A DNA stretch of 63,813 bases from Methylobacterium sp. BTF04 (GCF_010692745.1 NZ_JAAHTB010000025.1:1-63813), one strand, 5' to 3'. Shown: positions 34,873 to 45,410, counted from the first letter of the stretch. Program-made: numbers and translations. The notes: generated by a model not told the origin, from the letters alone.

Positions 34873-37800
34873 ATGGCCGAATCCGCCCACGATCTGCCGG
34901 AGCCCCATCTGCCGGAGCCGGATGCGTCCGAGACCGACATCGCCATCATCGGCATGGCGCTGCGTGTGCCCGGCGCGTCCAACCCGCGCGACTTCTGGGA
35001 CAACCTGAGACGCGGCGTCGCCTCGTTCCGCACGCTTTCCACGGAGGAACTCGATGCGGCGGGTGAATCGCCGGCGCGCTACGGTTTGCCGAACTACGTC
35101 CCGTCCTGCGCCGAACTGCCCGACATGGAGATGTTCGACGCCGAATTCTTCGGAATGAGCCCGAAGGACGCGGCGATCATGGACCCGCAGCACCGCCATT
35201 TCCTCGAATGCGCCTGGGAGGCCATGGAGAGCGCCGCCCGGCCGCCCGAGCGCGAGCCCGGCCCCATCGGGGTGTTCGCGGGCTGCGGAATGGGCAGCTA
35301 CTTCTACAACAACGTCTGCAGCCACCGCGATCTCGTGGAGCAGACCGGGCTGTTCCTGCTGCGGCACACCGGCAACGACAAGGACTTCCTGACCACGCGC
35401 GCCTCGTTCCTGTTCGACCTGAAGGGTCCGAGCGTGAACGTGCAGACCGCATGCTCGACCTCCCTCGTCGCCGTCCACGCCGCCTGTCAGAGCCTGCTCG
35501 CCCGCGAATGCGACATGGCTCTGGCCGGCGGCGTCACCATCGAGCTGCCGCACCGGCGCGGCTACCTGTACCAGGAGGGCGAAATTCTGGCGCCCGACGG
35601 GGTCTGCCGCGCCTTCGACCACCGGGCCGCCGGCACGGTGTTCGGCAGCGGCGTCGGCGTAGTGGTCCTGCGCCGGCTCTCGGACGCCGTGCGCGACGGC
35701 GACCCGATCCAGGGCGTGATCAAGGCCACGGCCATCAACAACGACGGGGCCGCCAAGGCCGGATATCTCGCCCCGAGCATCGATGGCCAGGCGCGGGCGA
35801 TCGTGGAGGCGCAGGGGCTGGCCGACATCCCGGCCGACTCGATCGGCTACGTCGAATGCCACGGCACCGGCACCTATCTCGGCGATCCCATCGAGATCGC
35901 CGCCCTGACGCAGGCCTTCCGGCAGAGCACCGGGGCCACCGGCTTCTGCCGGGTCGGGTCGGTCAAGACCAATATCGGGCATCTCGATACCGCCGCCGGC
36001 GTGGTCGGGCTGATCAAGACGGCGCTCGCCCTGCAGCATGCGGAGATTCCCGCGAGCCTCGGCTTCGAGAAGCCGAACCCGTCGATCGATTTCGCCGGGA
36101 GCCCCTTCGTCGTCGCCGACCGGCTCACCCCGTGGCCGCGCCGCGCGGGTCCGCGCCGCGCGGCGGTGAATGCGCTGGGCGTCGGCGGCACCAACGCGCA
36201 TGCCATCCTGGAAGAGGTGCCCGCCCAAGGGGCACGCTCACGCTCGGCGGCGAGTGCCGGACCGGAACTGATCCTGCTGTCGGCCAAGAGCCGCACGGCC
36301 CTCGACGCGGCCGCCCGCTCGCTCGCGGGCGAACTCGCGCGCAACCCCGACCTGCCCCTGTCCGATGTCGCCTACACGCTCTATTCCGGCCGGCGGCATT
36401 TCGAGCACCGCCGGGTGCTGGCGGTGGCGGATCGGGCCGAAGCCTGCGTGCTCCTCGATGCGTCGGAGAACCGGAGCGTCCACACCCATGCGGTGGTGCC
36501 GGACGCCTCGGGTGCGGTCTTCCTGTTCCCCGGTGGCGGCGCGCAGCATCCCGGGATGGCGCGCGCGCTCTATGACGGAGAGCCGGGTTTCCGGGCCTCC
36601 GTCGACGAGGGCCTGGGCTATCTGGCCGGTCCGGTGGCGGCGGAGATCAAGGCGCATTGGCTCGGGGCCGAGTCGCACGGGCCGGAGGCCGCGGCGTGGC
36701 TGTTGCGCCCCTCGCGCCAGCTGCCCGCCATCCTCATCGTCGAGGTGGCCCTGGCGCGGCTGTGGCAGAGCCGCGGCCTCGCGCCGAAGGCCCTCATCGG
36801 GCATTCCATGGGCGAGAACGCCGCCGCCTGCGTCGCCGGAATCATGACGTTCCGCGAGGCGGTCGGCCTGGTGCGCCTACGCGGCGAATTGTTCGACACG
36901 GTGACGGGCGGCGGCATGCTCAGCGTCGCGCTCGACGCCGATGCTCTCCGCGCCCGGCTTCCGCACGACCTCGACCTCGCCTCGATCAACGCGCCGGGAC
37001 TCTGCGTCGTCTCCGGCCCTGCCGCGGCGATCGCGGCGTTCCGCGCAAGCCTCGCCGCCGACGGCATCGATGCGGTGCCGGTCGCCATCGACATCGCGGC
37101 TCATTCCCGGATGCTCGATCCGATCCTGCCGGCCTTCGAGGCCTATCTCAGGACCGTGCGGCTGCGGCCTCCGGCGATCCCCATCGTGTCGAATCTCACG
37201 GGGGAGTGGCTCAGCGACGCGCAGGCCTGCGATCCGCTCTACTGGGTCCGTCACCTGCGCTCGCCGGTCCGCTTCGCCGACGGACTCGCTCGGCTGACCG
37301 CCGATCGTACGCGAATCTACGTGGAGGCCGGGCCGGGCCGGGCCCTGTCGTCCCTCGCCAGGGCGCAGGGGTCGATCGCCGCGAACGCGATCCTCAACAC
37401 CCTCCCCCATGCCGACGAGGCGATCGACGCCGCAGTGTCGTTCCTCACCGCCTTCGGCCGCGCCTGGGCCACCGGCCTGCCGGTGGATCCGGGCAGCCTG
37501 TGGACGGGGCGGCACTGCCGGCGCGTGGTGCTGCCGACCTACGCCTTCCAGCACAAGCGCTACTTCCTCGATGCGGTCGCCCGGACCGTCACCGACCCGT
37601 CGGAGGCCGTCCCGGCCAAGCACGCCGACATCGCGGCCTGGGGATACCAGCCGGTCTGGCGCCAATCCGTCGCGCCCATCGAGGCGGAGACCGAGAGCGT
37701 GCGGCGGACCTGGCTGGTCTTCCTCGACGAGACCGGCATCGGGTACGGCCTCGTCGCCCGGCTGCGAACGGCCGGGCACCGGGTCACCGAGGTGGTGCCA

Positions 37801-40800
37801 GGCGACCAGTTCGGTCGGCGGGGTCCGGACACCTACACCCTCTGCGCGGAGGAAGGCCGGACCGGCTACGAGGCCCTGGTGCGCTCCCTCACGGCGGAGG
37901 GCCGGCTGCCGGACCGCGTCCTGCATCTCTGGCTGCTGACGCGGGAAGAGCGCTTCCGCCCCGGATCGAGCGCCTTCCACCAGACCCTGGAGCGTGGCTT
38001 CCACTGCCTCCTGTGGCTGATGCAGGCGCTCGGCGATGCCACCCCGCTACACGCCACGATCGTGACGAACGGGATGCAGCGCATTGCCGACCGGGCGCCG
38101 ACGGCGCCGGGCAAGGCCACGATCCTCGGCCCCGCCCAGGTGATCCCGAAGGAGATGGCGGGCGTCACCATCCGCACCATCGACATCGCCTTGCCCGAGC
38201 CGTCGCAGGTGTCGCGGCTCGGCCAGGTGCGGCGCCATCTCAGCGTGGTGCCGACCGGCCCGGTCGCACCGGGCGGCGACCTCGATCGGCTGTGGGACGA
38301 TCTCCTCGCCGATCCGGGCAACGAGGTGGTCGCCTATCATCGCGCGCGGCGCTGGTCGCAGGGATTTGCGCCGCTGTCCCTCGCGGCAGCCGAGGCGGGC
38401 GGCGCCCGCTTCAGGGACCGCGGCGTCTACCTCGTCACCGGCGGCTTCGGCGATCTCGCCGGACTGGTCTGCGAAGACCTCGCGCGACGCTTCCGGGCTC
38501 GCCTCATCCTCGTCGGCCGCACGCTGCTGCCGGAGCGCCGGGTCTGGGACGATCACCTGCGGGTCCACGGGACGTCCGAGCGGATCGGCCACGCGATCGA
38601 CCTCATCCGGCGCCTCGAAGGCCTCGGCGCCGAAGTCTTCCAGGGCTACGCCGACGTCAGCAACCCGGAGGAGATCGGTGGAATCATCCGCGCGGCGCGC
38701 GCCGCGTTCGGGCCGATCAACGGCGTGATCCACGCCGCGGGCCTCGTCCGCGACAGCCTGATCGCGATGAAGTCCGAGGCGGACATCGAGGCGGTCTTCG
38801 CTCCGAAGATCCAGGGCACCCTCAACCTGCACACGCTGCTGCGCGACGATCCCCTCGATCTGTTCGTGCTGTTCTCCTCGACCAGCACCGACACCGCCCC
38901 GGCCGGACAGGTCGACTACGTGGCGGCCAACGCCTACCTGAATGCCTTCGCGGAGACGCAAAGCGGCCGTACCGGCTGCCTGACCATCGCGATCCACTGG
39001 GGCATCTGGAATCAGATCGGGCTCGCGGCGCGCGCCGTGGCGCATCCGCGCGCCGTGCCGCAGCGGCCGGCGCCGCGCGGGCCGCTCTTCGCGGCCTGGG
39101 TCGACGACGGTGCGGGCGGCCATTGCCTGGAAGGCCACTGGAATGCCGCGAGCCAGTGGATTCTCGACGAGCACCGCATGCGCTCGGGCGAGGCGATCTG
39201 GCCCGGCACCGGCTACCTCGAGATCGCCGCGCAGGCCCTTCGGGCGCACGGCCTGGAGGGCGGCTTCGAGATCGAGGATCTCGTCTTCCTACGGCCCCTG
39301 CACGTGCCGGATGGCGAGACCTGCCGGGTGCAGGTCCGCCTCGAACCGGGACCCGGTGGCTTCCGCCTCGACATCCGCAGCCTCGTGGCAACGGGCGGCA
39401 AGACCGGGTTCCGGCGTCACGCCCAGGGTCTGATTCGCCTGCTCGGCCCGGCGGCCCTGCCGTCCTCCCCTCTTGCCGTGCCGGACGCGGCGACGCCGAT
39501 CCCCCCTGCCCGGCCCTCGGTTCAGGAGGCGCATCTCCGGTTCGGCCCACGCTGGCGCGTCCTGCGCGCCATGACAATCGCCGACGGAGAGGCCACGGCG
39601 ACCCTCGCCCTCGATCCCGCCTTCCACCCGGATCTCGACGCCGGCTACCAGCTTCACCCGGCCCTCGTCGACATCGCGACGGGCTGTGCCATGGAGCTCG
39701 TGCCCGGCTACGCGCCGGGGGCGGCGCTCTGGGTGCCGGTCTCCTACGGACGCGTCCGGGTCCACCGCCCGCTACCGGCGGCCGTGCTGAGCCGGGTCAG
39801 GCTGAGCCCGACCGACGAGGGCGAGGGTTTTGCGAGCTTCGACATCACCATCACGGACCCGGCCGGCATCGCAGTGCTGGAGGTCGAGCACTTCACGGTG
39901 AAGCGTCTCGATGACCGCGCCGGCCTGGGGGGCGCCGCAGGCCTTGGAGGCATCGCAGAAGCGGGGATCGAGATGGCGGCTCCCCACGCCGAGGCGGCCC
40001 CGGCGGCCTCCGCGGCGGCGGTCCAGAATCTCGCCGCCATCGTCCGCCAGGGCATCCTGCCGGCCGAGGGCGTCGACGCCCTGTTCCGGGCGATCGGAAC
40101 CGGTCGGTCCCAGGTCATCGTCAGTTCGATGGATCTGGACGCCCTGCGCGTGCGCGCCGCCGCACCGGCACCACGGCCGGCCGGCAGGACCGACCTGTTC
40201 GAGCGGGCCGAGACCGAGACCGACTTCGTCGCGCCGCGAACCGAGATCGAACGCGCCCTCGCGGGTTTCTGGACGGACCTCCTCGGGATCGCGCGGGTCA
40301 GTGTCGACGACAATTTCTTCGATGTCGGCGGCCACTCGCTGATCGCGGTGCGCCTCTTCCGCAAGATCCGGGAGCGGTTCTCCACGGATCTGCCGATCTC
40401 GGTCCTGTTCGAGGCGCCGACGATCGCCGCTTTCGCCGCATTGCTCGGCGACGACGGGACGGACGGCCTTGGACAGGAGGGCGCCGCGGCGGAGCCTGGC
40501 GTCATGGCCCCACCCACACCCCGGCGCCTGCACCTCGTCCCGATGCAGGTCCGGACCGATGCCGGCCGGACGCCGTTCTTCCTGTGTGCGGGCATGTTCG
40601 GCAACGTGCTCAACCTGCGCCACCTCGCCCTGCATCTCGGGACCGAGCGGCCGGTCTACGGCCTCCAGGCGCGGGGACTCTATGGCGAGCACGCGCCGCA
40701 TGAGACCTTCGAGGAGATGGGACAGGATTACTGCGCCGAGATTCGCAGCGTTCAGCCGCGGGGGCCCTATCTCCTCGGCGGCTTCTCGGGCGGTGGCCTC

Positions 40801-41391
40801 GCCGCCTACGCGATGGCGCAGCGGCTTCAGGCCGAGGGCGAGGACGTCCCGGTTCTCGTTCTCCTCGACACACCGGTGCCCCAGCGCATGACGCTGTCCG
40901 TCTCCGACCGCCTCGCGATGAAGATGCAGGATCTGCAGGCGCAGCGCAGCGCGTTCCTGGGCAATTGGGTGAAGCGGCGCGCCACCTGGGAGGCGAACCG
41001 GCTGCGCGACCGGATGGGGCCGCAAGCCGCGCCCACCGGCGAGGAATTCCACAATGATGCGATCGAGGCGGCGTTCCGCCGTGCGCTCGACCACCTCGCG
41101 ATGCGCCCCTATTCCGGTCGCATCGTCCTCTTCCGGCCGGAGGTGCAGGTGGCGCACCGTCTCTCGGGCGGCCGCCGACTCGACGCGAACCGGTCGCTCA
41201 TCCTGGAGGATAACGGCTGGTCGCCCTACGCGCCGAACCTCGATATCGTCGGCGTGTCGGGTGACCATGACAGCATGGTGCTCGAGCCGAACGTCCGGGT
41301 GCTCGCGGCAAGGCTTCAACGCCAGCTCTCGGAGGCGGAGGCAGCACCGCTCGCTCCCACCCGCCACCCATCCCTGGTGGCCTTCGCCTGA
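34873..41391 (+). CDS. Single-module type I polyketide synthase KS-AT-KR-DH-ACP-TE
   Basis: 2172 residues. The ketosynthase (~20-450) has Cys194 (TACSTS), His330 (HGTGT) and His370 (NIGH). The acyltransferase (~545-870) has Ser645 (GHSMG) and an AAHS specificity motif. The ketoreductase (~1180-1380) has VTGGFGD and Tyr1349/Asn1353. A dehydratase follows with His near 1434 (DEHRMRSGEAIWPG) and Asp in HPALVD. An acyl carrier domain (Ser1822, VGGHSLI) and a thioesterase (Ser1972, GFSGGG) end it. KR lies before DH, the reverse of the usual order. No enoylreductase is present. The start kept is ATG 34873. It probably extends the amino acid or acyl unit from the divergent NRPS by one ketide and releases it, or acts with proteins encoded elsewhere. 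Confidence 0.9.
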   Translation: MAESAHDLPEPHLPEPDASETDIAIIGMALRVPGASNPRDFWDNLRRGVASFRTLSTEELDAAGESPARYGLPNYVPSCAELPDMEMFDAEFFGMSPKDAAIMDPQHRHFLECAWEAMESAARPPEREPGPIGVFAGCGMGSYFYNNVCSHRDLVEQTGLFLLRHTGNDKDFLTTRASFLFDLKGPSVNVQTACSTSLVAVHAACQSLLARECDMALAGGVTIELPHRRGYLYQEGEILAPDGVCRAFDHRAAGTVFGSGVGVVVLRRLSDAVRDGDPIQGVIKATAINNDGAAKAGYLAPSIDGQARAIVEAQGLADIPADSIGYVECHGTGTYLGDPIEIAALTQAFRQSTGATGFCRVGSVKTNIGHLDTAAGVVGLIKTALALQHAEIPASLGFEKPNPSIDFAGSPFVVADRLTPWPRRAGPRRAAVNALGVGGTNAHAILEEVPAQGARSRSAASAGPELILLSAKSRTALDAAARSLAGELARNPDLPLSDVAYTLYSGRRHFEHRRVLAVADRAEACVLLDASENRSVHTHAVVPDASGAVFLFPGGGAQHPGMARALYDGEPGFRASVDEGLGYLAGPVAAEIKAHWLGAESHGPEAAAWLLRPSRQLPAILIVEVALARLWQSRGLAPKALIGHSMGENAAACVAGIMTFREAVGLVRLRGELFDTVTGGGMLSVALDADALRARLPHDLDLASINAPGLCVVSGPAAAIAAFRASLAADGIDAVPVAIDIAAHSRMLDPILPAFEAYLRTVRLRPPAIPIVSNLTGEWLSDAQACDPLYWVRHLRSPVRFADGLARLTADRTRIYVEAGPGRALSSLARAQGSIAANAILNTLPHADEAIDAAVSFLTAFGRAWATGLPVDPGSLWTGRHCRRVVLPTYAFQHKRYFLDAVARTVTDPSEAVPAKHADIAAWGYQPVWRQSVAPIEAETESVRRTWLVFLDETGIGYGLVARLRTAGHRVTEVVPGDQFGRRGPDTYTLCAEEGRTGYEALVRSLTAEGRLPDRVLHLWLLTREERFRPGSSAFHQTLERGFHCLLWLMQALGDATPLHATIVTNGMQRIADRAPTAPGKATILGPAQVIPKEMAGVTIRTIDIALPEPSQVSRLGQVRRHLSVVPTGPVAPGGDLDRLWDDLLADPGNEVVAYHRARRWSQGFAPLSLAAAEAGGARFRDRGVYLVTGGFGDLAGLVCEDLARRFRARLILVGRTLLPERRVWDDHLRVHGTSERIGHAIDLIRRLEGLGAEVFQGYADVSNPEEIGGIIRAARAAFGPINGVIHAAGLVRDSLIAMKSEADIEAVFAPKIQGTLNLHTLLRDDPLDLFVLFSSTSTDTAPAGQVDYVAANAYLNAFAETQSGRTGCLTIAIHWGIWNQIGLAARAVAHPRAVPQRPAPRGPLFAAWVDDGAGGHCLEGHWNAASQWILDEHRMRSGEAIWPGTGYLEIAAQALRAHGLEGGFEIEDLVFLRPLHVPDGETCRVQVRLEPGPGGFRLDIRSLVATGGKTGFRRHAQGLIRLLGPAALPSSPLAVPDAATPIPPARPSVQEAHLRFGPRWRVLRAMTIADGEATATLALDPAFHPDLDAGYQLHPALVDIATGCAMELVPGYAPGAALWVPVSYGRVRVHRPLPAAVLSRVRLSPTDEGEGFASFDITITDPAGIAVLEVEHFTVKRLDDRAGLGGAAGLGGIAEAGIEMAAPHAEAAPAASAAAVQNLAAIVRQGILPAEGVDALFRAIGTGRSQVIVSSMDLDALRVRAAAPAPRPAGRTDLFERAETETDFVAPRTEIERALAGFWTDLLGIARVSVDDNFFDVGGHSLIAVRLFRKIRERFSTDLPISVLFEAPTIAAFAALLGDDGTDGLGQEGAAAEPGVMAPPTPRRLHLVPMQVRTDAGRTPFFLCAGMFGNVLNLRHLALHLGTERPVYGLQARGLYGEHAPHETFEEMGQDYCAEIRSVQPRGPYLLGGFSGGGLAAYAMAQRLQAEGEDVPVLVLLDTPVPQRMTLSVSDRLAMKMQDLQAQRSAFLGNWVKRRATWEANRLRDRMGPQAAPTGEEFHNDAIEAAFRRALDHLAMRPYSGRIVLFRPEVQVAHRLSGGRRLDANRSLILEDNGWSPYAPNLDIVGVSGDHDSMVLEPNVRVLAARLQRQLSEAEAAPLAPTRHPSLVAFA

Positions 41392-41571
41392 GGCAGACTG
41401 ACGGCGATCGCCGCGAGATCGGCCGGGATCGGCCGAACGGTCAGGCTGTGCCCGGAAAGGAAGAGCGCTCGCGGCGGCGGCATGACCTCCCCGGTGTCCC
41501 GCTCCTGCGCGAACCCCGCCCTGACCGGGGTCACGCCGATGAAGCCGATCAGGAGCCGGCGACGGGAACGG

Positions 41572-42792
41572 TCACTGCGTCTCACCGCGATCGGTCCGGA
41601 TCCAGCTCAGGGGCGCACGGGACATCAGGCGCGGGTAGAGCGCGACGTTGTCGCCTAGGTAGGACGCGAAGGCCGAGACCTGGCTCGGCGCGTGCCCCCC
41701 TTTCTTGGCCATCCACCAGGCCGCCGCGATGGCGCCTGACAGACTCGCGCTGCTCGCCATCGCAATCAGGACCGGGAGGATCGAGGCCCCCGCCAGCGCC
41801 GCCACGGCACCGACCAGCCCCAGGGCCGCGTTCGCCATGAGAAGCAGGGTCAGGGGTGGCACCAGCATGTCGAGCACTTGCATCATAAGGGGCAGATCGC
41901 CCCGGCGCAGGCCGATCGTGAACGGTCCCAGCGCACTGCGGATCTGGTGCAGATGCCCTCTCTGCCAGCGTTCGCGCTGACTGTCGGCACCTTGGCGCGA
42001 TGTCGGAAACTCCGTCGTGACCACGGCGGCGTCGCACAGGACCGGCGGGTGGCCGGCAAGGGCACAATCGAGCCCGAGTTTCAGGTCTTCGACGATCTCG
42101 CCGCTGGCGAGCTGGGCCGCAGCGATGATCGGCCAGGGGAAGGCCATGCCGCTGCCGGTCAACTGACACGGAAGCCCGAGTGCGGTGAGGCCGCGCGGCC
42201 GGATCTCGTTCTTCAGGACATGGGCGAACTCGGCGACCTTGAGCGCGTGGCGGGCACCGTGGGGGGCAAGACAGAGGAACCGGGCCTGGGCCGGACGCTG
42301 GCGGGCGAGCGCGGTGACGGCCAGCGCGTCGAGGGCGCGATCGCCGAGTTGGCAATCCGCGTCGACGAACACCACCAGCGCCGGCGGTGCCGCGCGCAGG
42401 TACGAGACCGCCGCGTCCATGGCGTAGCCCTTGCCGCGTGCCATCGGATTGACGCGGACGATCACCTCGGCACCCGCCCGCTCTGCGATCTCCGCCGTCC
42501 GGTCCGTGCAATTGTCCGCCACGACGATGAGGCGATCGCCCGGCTGCAATTGCGACAGCACGCTCCGCAGGGTCGCGCCGAGCTGGCGCTCCTCGTCGTG
42601 AGCCGGCACGACGACGGCGAGCTGTGGCCGAACCGCCGAAGCGCCGATCCGCCCCTGGGGCTTGCGAGGCGGTTGTCCCCGCACCCAGAGCGCGGCGGCG
42701 GCCTCGAGGCAGAACATCGCAACCGGAACCGCCAGGACGAAGGCGACGACGCAGAGAAGCGCGGACAGCGGCAAGAGGAGGAGTGACGACAT
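41572..42792 (-). CDS. Membrane glycosyltransferase family 2
   Basis: 406 residues from the ATG at 42792; the longer frame upstream lacks family likeness. An N-terminal membrane helix (MSSLLLLPLSALLCVVAFVLAVPVAMFCLEA) precedes the GT2 domain: LAVVVPAHDEERQLGATL, LIVVADNCTDRTAEIA, VFVDADCQ, and EDLKLGLD with the QRERWQRGH motif typical of processive-type GT2. Two or three more helices lie at the C-terminus (LTLLLMANAALGLVGAVAALAGA). It adds, or possibly polymerises, a sugar at the inner membrane. It is convergent with the PKS gene and divergent from the GT26 gene. Confidence 0.88.
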   Translation of the reverse strand: MSSLLLLPLSALLCVVAFVLAVPVAMFCLEAAAALWVRGQPPRKPQGRIGASAVRPQLAVVVPAHDEERQLGATLRSVLSQLQPGDRLIVVADNCTDRTAEIAERAGAEVIVRVNPMARGKGYAMDAAVSYLRAAPPALVVFVDADCQLGDRALDALAVTALARQRPAQARFLCLAPHGARHALKVAEFAHVLKNEIRPRGLTALGLPCQLTGSGMAFPWPIIAAAQLASGEIVEDLKLGLDCALAGHPPVLCDAAVVTTEFPTSRQGADSQRERWQRGHLHQIRSALGPFTIGLRRGDLPLMMQVLDMLVPPLTLLLMANAALGLVGAVAALAGASILPVLIAMASSASLSGAIAAAWWMAKKGGHAPSQVSAFASYLGDNVALYPRLMSRAPLSWIRTDRGETQ

Positions 42793-43152
42793 CGGGTCAA
42801 CGAGCCTTTGTGCGCTTCGTCGAGCGGAGCCGTCGTACGCCGACGTCGCTCCCGCGCAGGCTTCCGCCGAACAGGCGGGCAAACAATGCGGAACGCCGTC
42901 TCCAAAGGTTTGCGGGCTTACCGATATTGCCTGAGGGGCGTGGGACATCGACCTCGATGCCGGCGCGCCGAGCAAACTTTCGTAGGTCCCTCTATCCGGA
43001 CTGAGTAGTCGAACCTCGAATATTTTTTAAAATGGGGCGGCTCCACTCCAGATCGGACAATTCGACGATCGACCACATGATCGATAGCGACAGCGGCGAT
43101 CAAGATTAGAAATCGATCGGCATATTGGGAGCTGTATTTCAGGAGCCGCACG

Positions 43153-43956
43153 ATGTCGGTCGGATTGATCAGTGCCGTCACTGTCCGTGAGCATTTCCTC
43201 AACGCACCCTTCGACAGCGTCGGACGGTCGACCGCCCTCGCGTTGCTGGCCCAGCGAACGGGCCCGACGCAATTCCGCTACATCGTCACGCCCAATGTCG
43301 ACCATGTCGTCCGCCTCAGCGAGGACCCGTCGCTGGTCCCCTGCTACGAAGGCGCCTGGCTCTCGCTGTGCGACAGCAAACCCATCGTCGCCTTGTCGCG
43401 CCTCCTGCGGGGCGGCGAGCTCCTGCATCTGCCCGGATCGACCCTCACGGAGATTCTGTTCCGCGACCTGATCAGACCGGGCGACCGCATCGCGCTGGTC
43501 GTCGGCGACGCGGAGATCGCCGCGACCATGCAGGCTACCTTCCCCGGCATCGACTTCCAGGCCTTCGTGGCGCCTCCGAACGTGGATCGCGATCCGTCGG
43601 CCCTGTCGGCCTGTGCCGCCTTCGTCGCCGGAAGCACGGCCCGCTTCACCTTCATCGCGATCGGCTCTCCGCGCTCCGAGCGGATCGCCTTCCAGGCCTC
43701 GCTCGATCCCGAAGCCAAGGGCATCGGCCTCTGCGTCGGCGCCTCCCTCGAATTTCTGCTCGGCCGCAAGCGCCGTGCGCCGATCTGGATGCAGCGCGCC
43801 GGCCTCGAATGGCTGCATCGCCTCGGCTCCGAGCCTCGGCGGCTGTGGCGCCGCTACCTCCTGCGGATCCTCCCGCTCGGGCGGCTCGTCCTGATCGAAT
43901 TCGCCACCCTCGGGGCGTTGCGTCGGGCGGGGCCGGGGCGCCCGATCAAGTCCTGA
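43153..43956 (+). CDS. WecG/TagA/CpsF-family (GT26) glycosyltransferase
   Basis: 267 residues. The family pattern is clear: VTPNVDHVVRL with the expected Asn/Asp, then an acidic substrate segment (YEGAWLSLCDSKPIV), IALVVGDAEIAATM and FIAIGSPRSERIAFQAS, then GVGAS-type CVGASLEFLLGRKRRAPIWMQRAGLEWLHRL. GT26 enzymes transfer N-acetylmannosamine(uronate) or related sugars to lipid-linked intermediates. An AGGAGCC ribosome site lies before the start. The GT4 gene follows 74 bp later on the same strand. Confidence 0.9.
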   Translation: MSVGLISAVTVREHFLNAPFDSVGRSTALALLAQRTGPTQFRYIVTPNVDHVVRLSEDPSLVPCYEGAWLSLCDSKPIVALSRLLRGGELLHLPGSTLTEILFRDLIRPGDRIALVVGDAEIAATMQATFPGIDFQAFVAPPNVDRDPSALSACAAFVAGSTARFTFIAIGSPRSERIAFQASLDPEAKGIGLCVGASLEFLLGRKRRAPIWMQRAGLEWLHRLGSEPRRLWRRYLLRILPLGRLVLIEFATLGALRRAGPGRPIKS

Positions 43957-44030
43957 GCGGGCCCGGAATCGGCCGGGGCCGTGACCGTTTTCCACGTCAT
44001 CGCGGATCGTGTTTCGAAGGATATGCGTCG

Positions 44031-45374
44031 ATGAAGCTTGCGTATCTGATGAATACATACCCGATGACCAGCGCGACCTTCATCCGTCGGGAAATCGAGG
44101 CGATCGAGGCGCTGGGTCAACCGATTCAGCGCTACGCCGTCCGGGTGTGGGACCAGGATCTGGTGGATCCGCGCGACCGCGCCGAGCGGGAGGTGACGCA
44201 CTATCTGCTGACCGGCAACCTCCGGGGGCTCCTGCGCGCCTGCATCCGCGAACTCGCCGGCAATCCATTCGGGGTCGCCCGCTGTCTCGGACCCTGGTTC
44301 GGACTGAGCTGGAACGCCCGCAACGGGCTGGTCCGGCCCATAGCCTACCTGATGCAGGCGGCCTACCTCCGCCAACGCGCGGACGCCGATGGCATCACCC
44401 ACATCCACGTGCACTTCGCCACCAACGCCGCGGCGGTCGCCCTGTTGGCGCATCTGATGGGGGGGCCGACCTACAGTTTCACCGCCCATGGCCCGGACGA
44501 GTTCTCGGCGCCCGAGCGGCTGAGCTTCCGGGCCAAGATCGCGCATGCGCGCTTCTGCGTTGCAATCTCGCGTTATTGCCAAACCCGGCTCGTCGGCCTC
44601 GCGCGCCCGGAGGATCACGACAAAATCCGCATCGCGCGATGCGGCATCGCCCTCGAGGAGTTCGAGGCTAAGCCCCGACCCAACCTAGGGAATCAGCTCC
44701 TGGTCTGCGTCGGACGCCTATGCGCCGCCAAGGGTCAGGCTCTGATCCCGGCCGCCGTCGCCGCCCTGCGCGGCCGTTTTCCGGATATCAAGGTAATCCT
44801 CGTGGGCGACGGCGAGAGTCGCGCCGAGATCGAGGCCGCCTGTCGGGCGCACGCGGTCAGCGACCGGGTCGTCCTACAGGGTTGGGCCTCGAACGCCGAG
44901 GTCCGCGCCCTGGTGGCATCGAGCCGCGCGCTGCTGCTCCCGAGCTTCGCCGAGGGGCTTCCCATCGTGATCATGGAGGCCTTCGCGCTGGGCCGCCCGG
45001 TGATATCGACACGCATCGCCGGAATCCCAGAACTCCTCGACGACACCTGTGGTTGGCTGATCCCGCCTGGAGATGGCCAAGCGCTGGAGCGGGCGATGGA
45101 GGCGGCCCTCGTCGCCTCTCCCGAGCAACTCGACGCCAAGGGTGCGGTGGGCCGGGCCAAGGTGGAAGACCTGCACGACCGGCGCATGCTGGCGCGAACC
45201 CTGCTGCAGCTTTTCGGCGCGGCGGTCGCGGCATCCCACGCGTTGGAGGCCGCCTCCGGCGCCCTCGGAACGGGACGCGCTGCCCGGCCTGCACTGGGCT
45301 TCGGGCTCATGGGCCTGATGCGGAAAAGCCGCGCCCTGCTCGCCGACAGCATCGTGCGAAAAACAGCGCGATGA
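44031..45374 (+). CDS. Glycosyltransferase family 4, colanic-acid type
   Basis: 447 residues from the ATG at 44031. It opens MKLAYLMNTYPMTSATFIRREIEAIEA, typical of WcaL/AmsK-like GT4 enzymes. The acceptor half contains IHVHFATNAAAVALLAH and FTAHGPDEF. The donor half has CVGRLCAAKGQ, VILVGDGESRAEIEA and SFAEGLPIVIMEAFALG (EX7E-type). It adds a sugar to the repeat unit, probably next to the GT26 product given the shared operon. The longer open frame 5' of this ATG is a shadow over the GT26 gene. Confidence 0.9.
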   Translation: MKLAYLMNTYPMTSATFIRREIEAIEALGQPIQRYAVRVWDQDLVDPRDRAEREVTHYLLTGNLRGLLRACIRELAGNPFGVARCLGPWFGLSWNARNGLVRPIAYLMQAAYLRQRADADGITHIHVHFATNAAAVALLAHLMGGPTYSFTAHGPDEFSAPERLSFRAKIAHARFCVAISRYCQTRLVGLARPEDHDKIRIARCGIALEEFEAKPRPNLGNQLLVCVGRLCAAKGQALIPAAVAALRGRFPDIKVILVGDGESRAEIEAACRAHAVSDRVVLQGWASNAEVRALVASSRALLLPSFAEGLPIVIMEAFALGRPVISTRIAGIPELLDDTCGWLIPPGDGQALERAMEAALVASPEQLDAKGAVGRAKVEDLHDRRMLARTLLQLFGAAVAASHALEAASGALGTGRAARPALGFGLMGLMRKSRALLADSIVRKTAR

Positions 45375-45410
45375 CGCACTGCGGAGTGGCCGGTGCAGCC
45401 ACGCCAGGCG

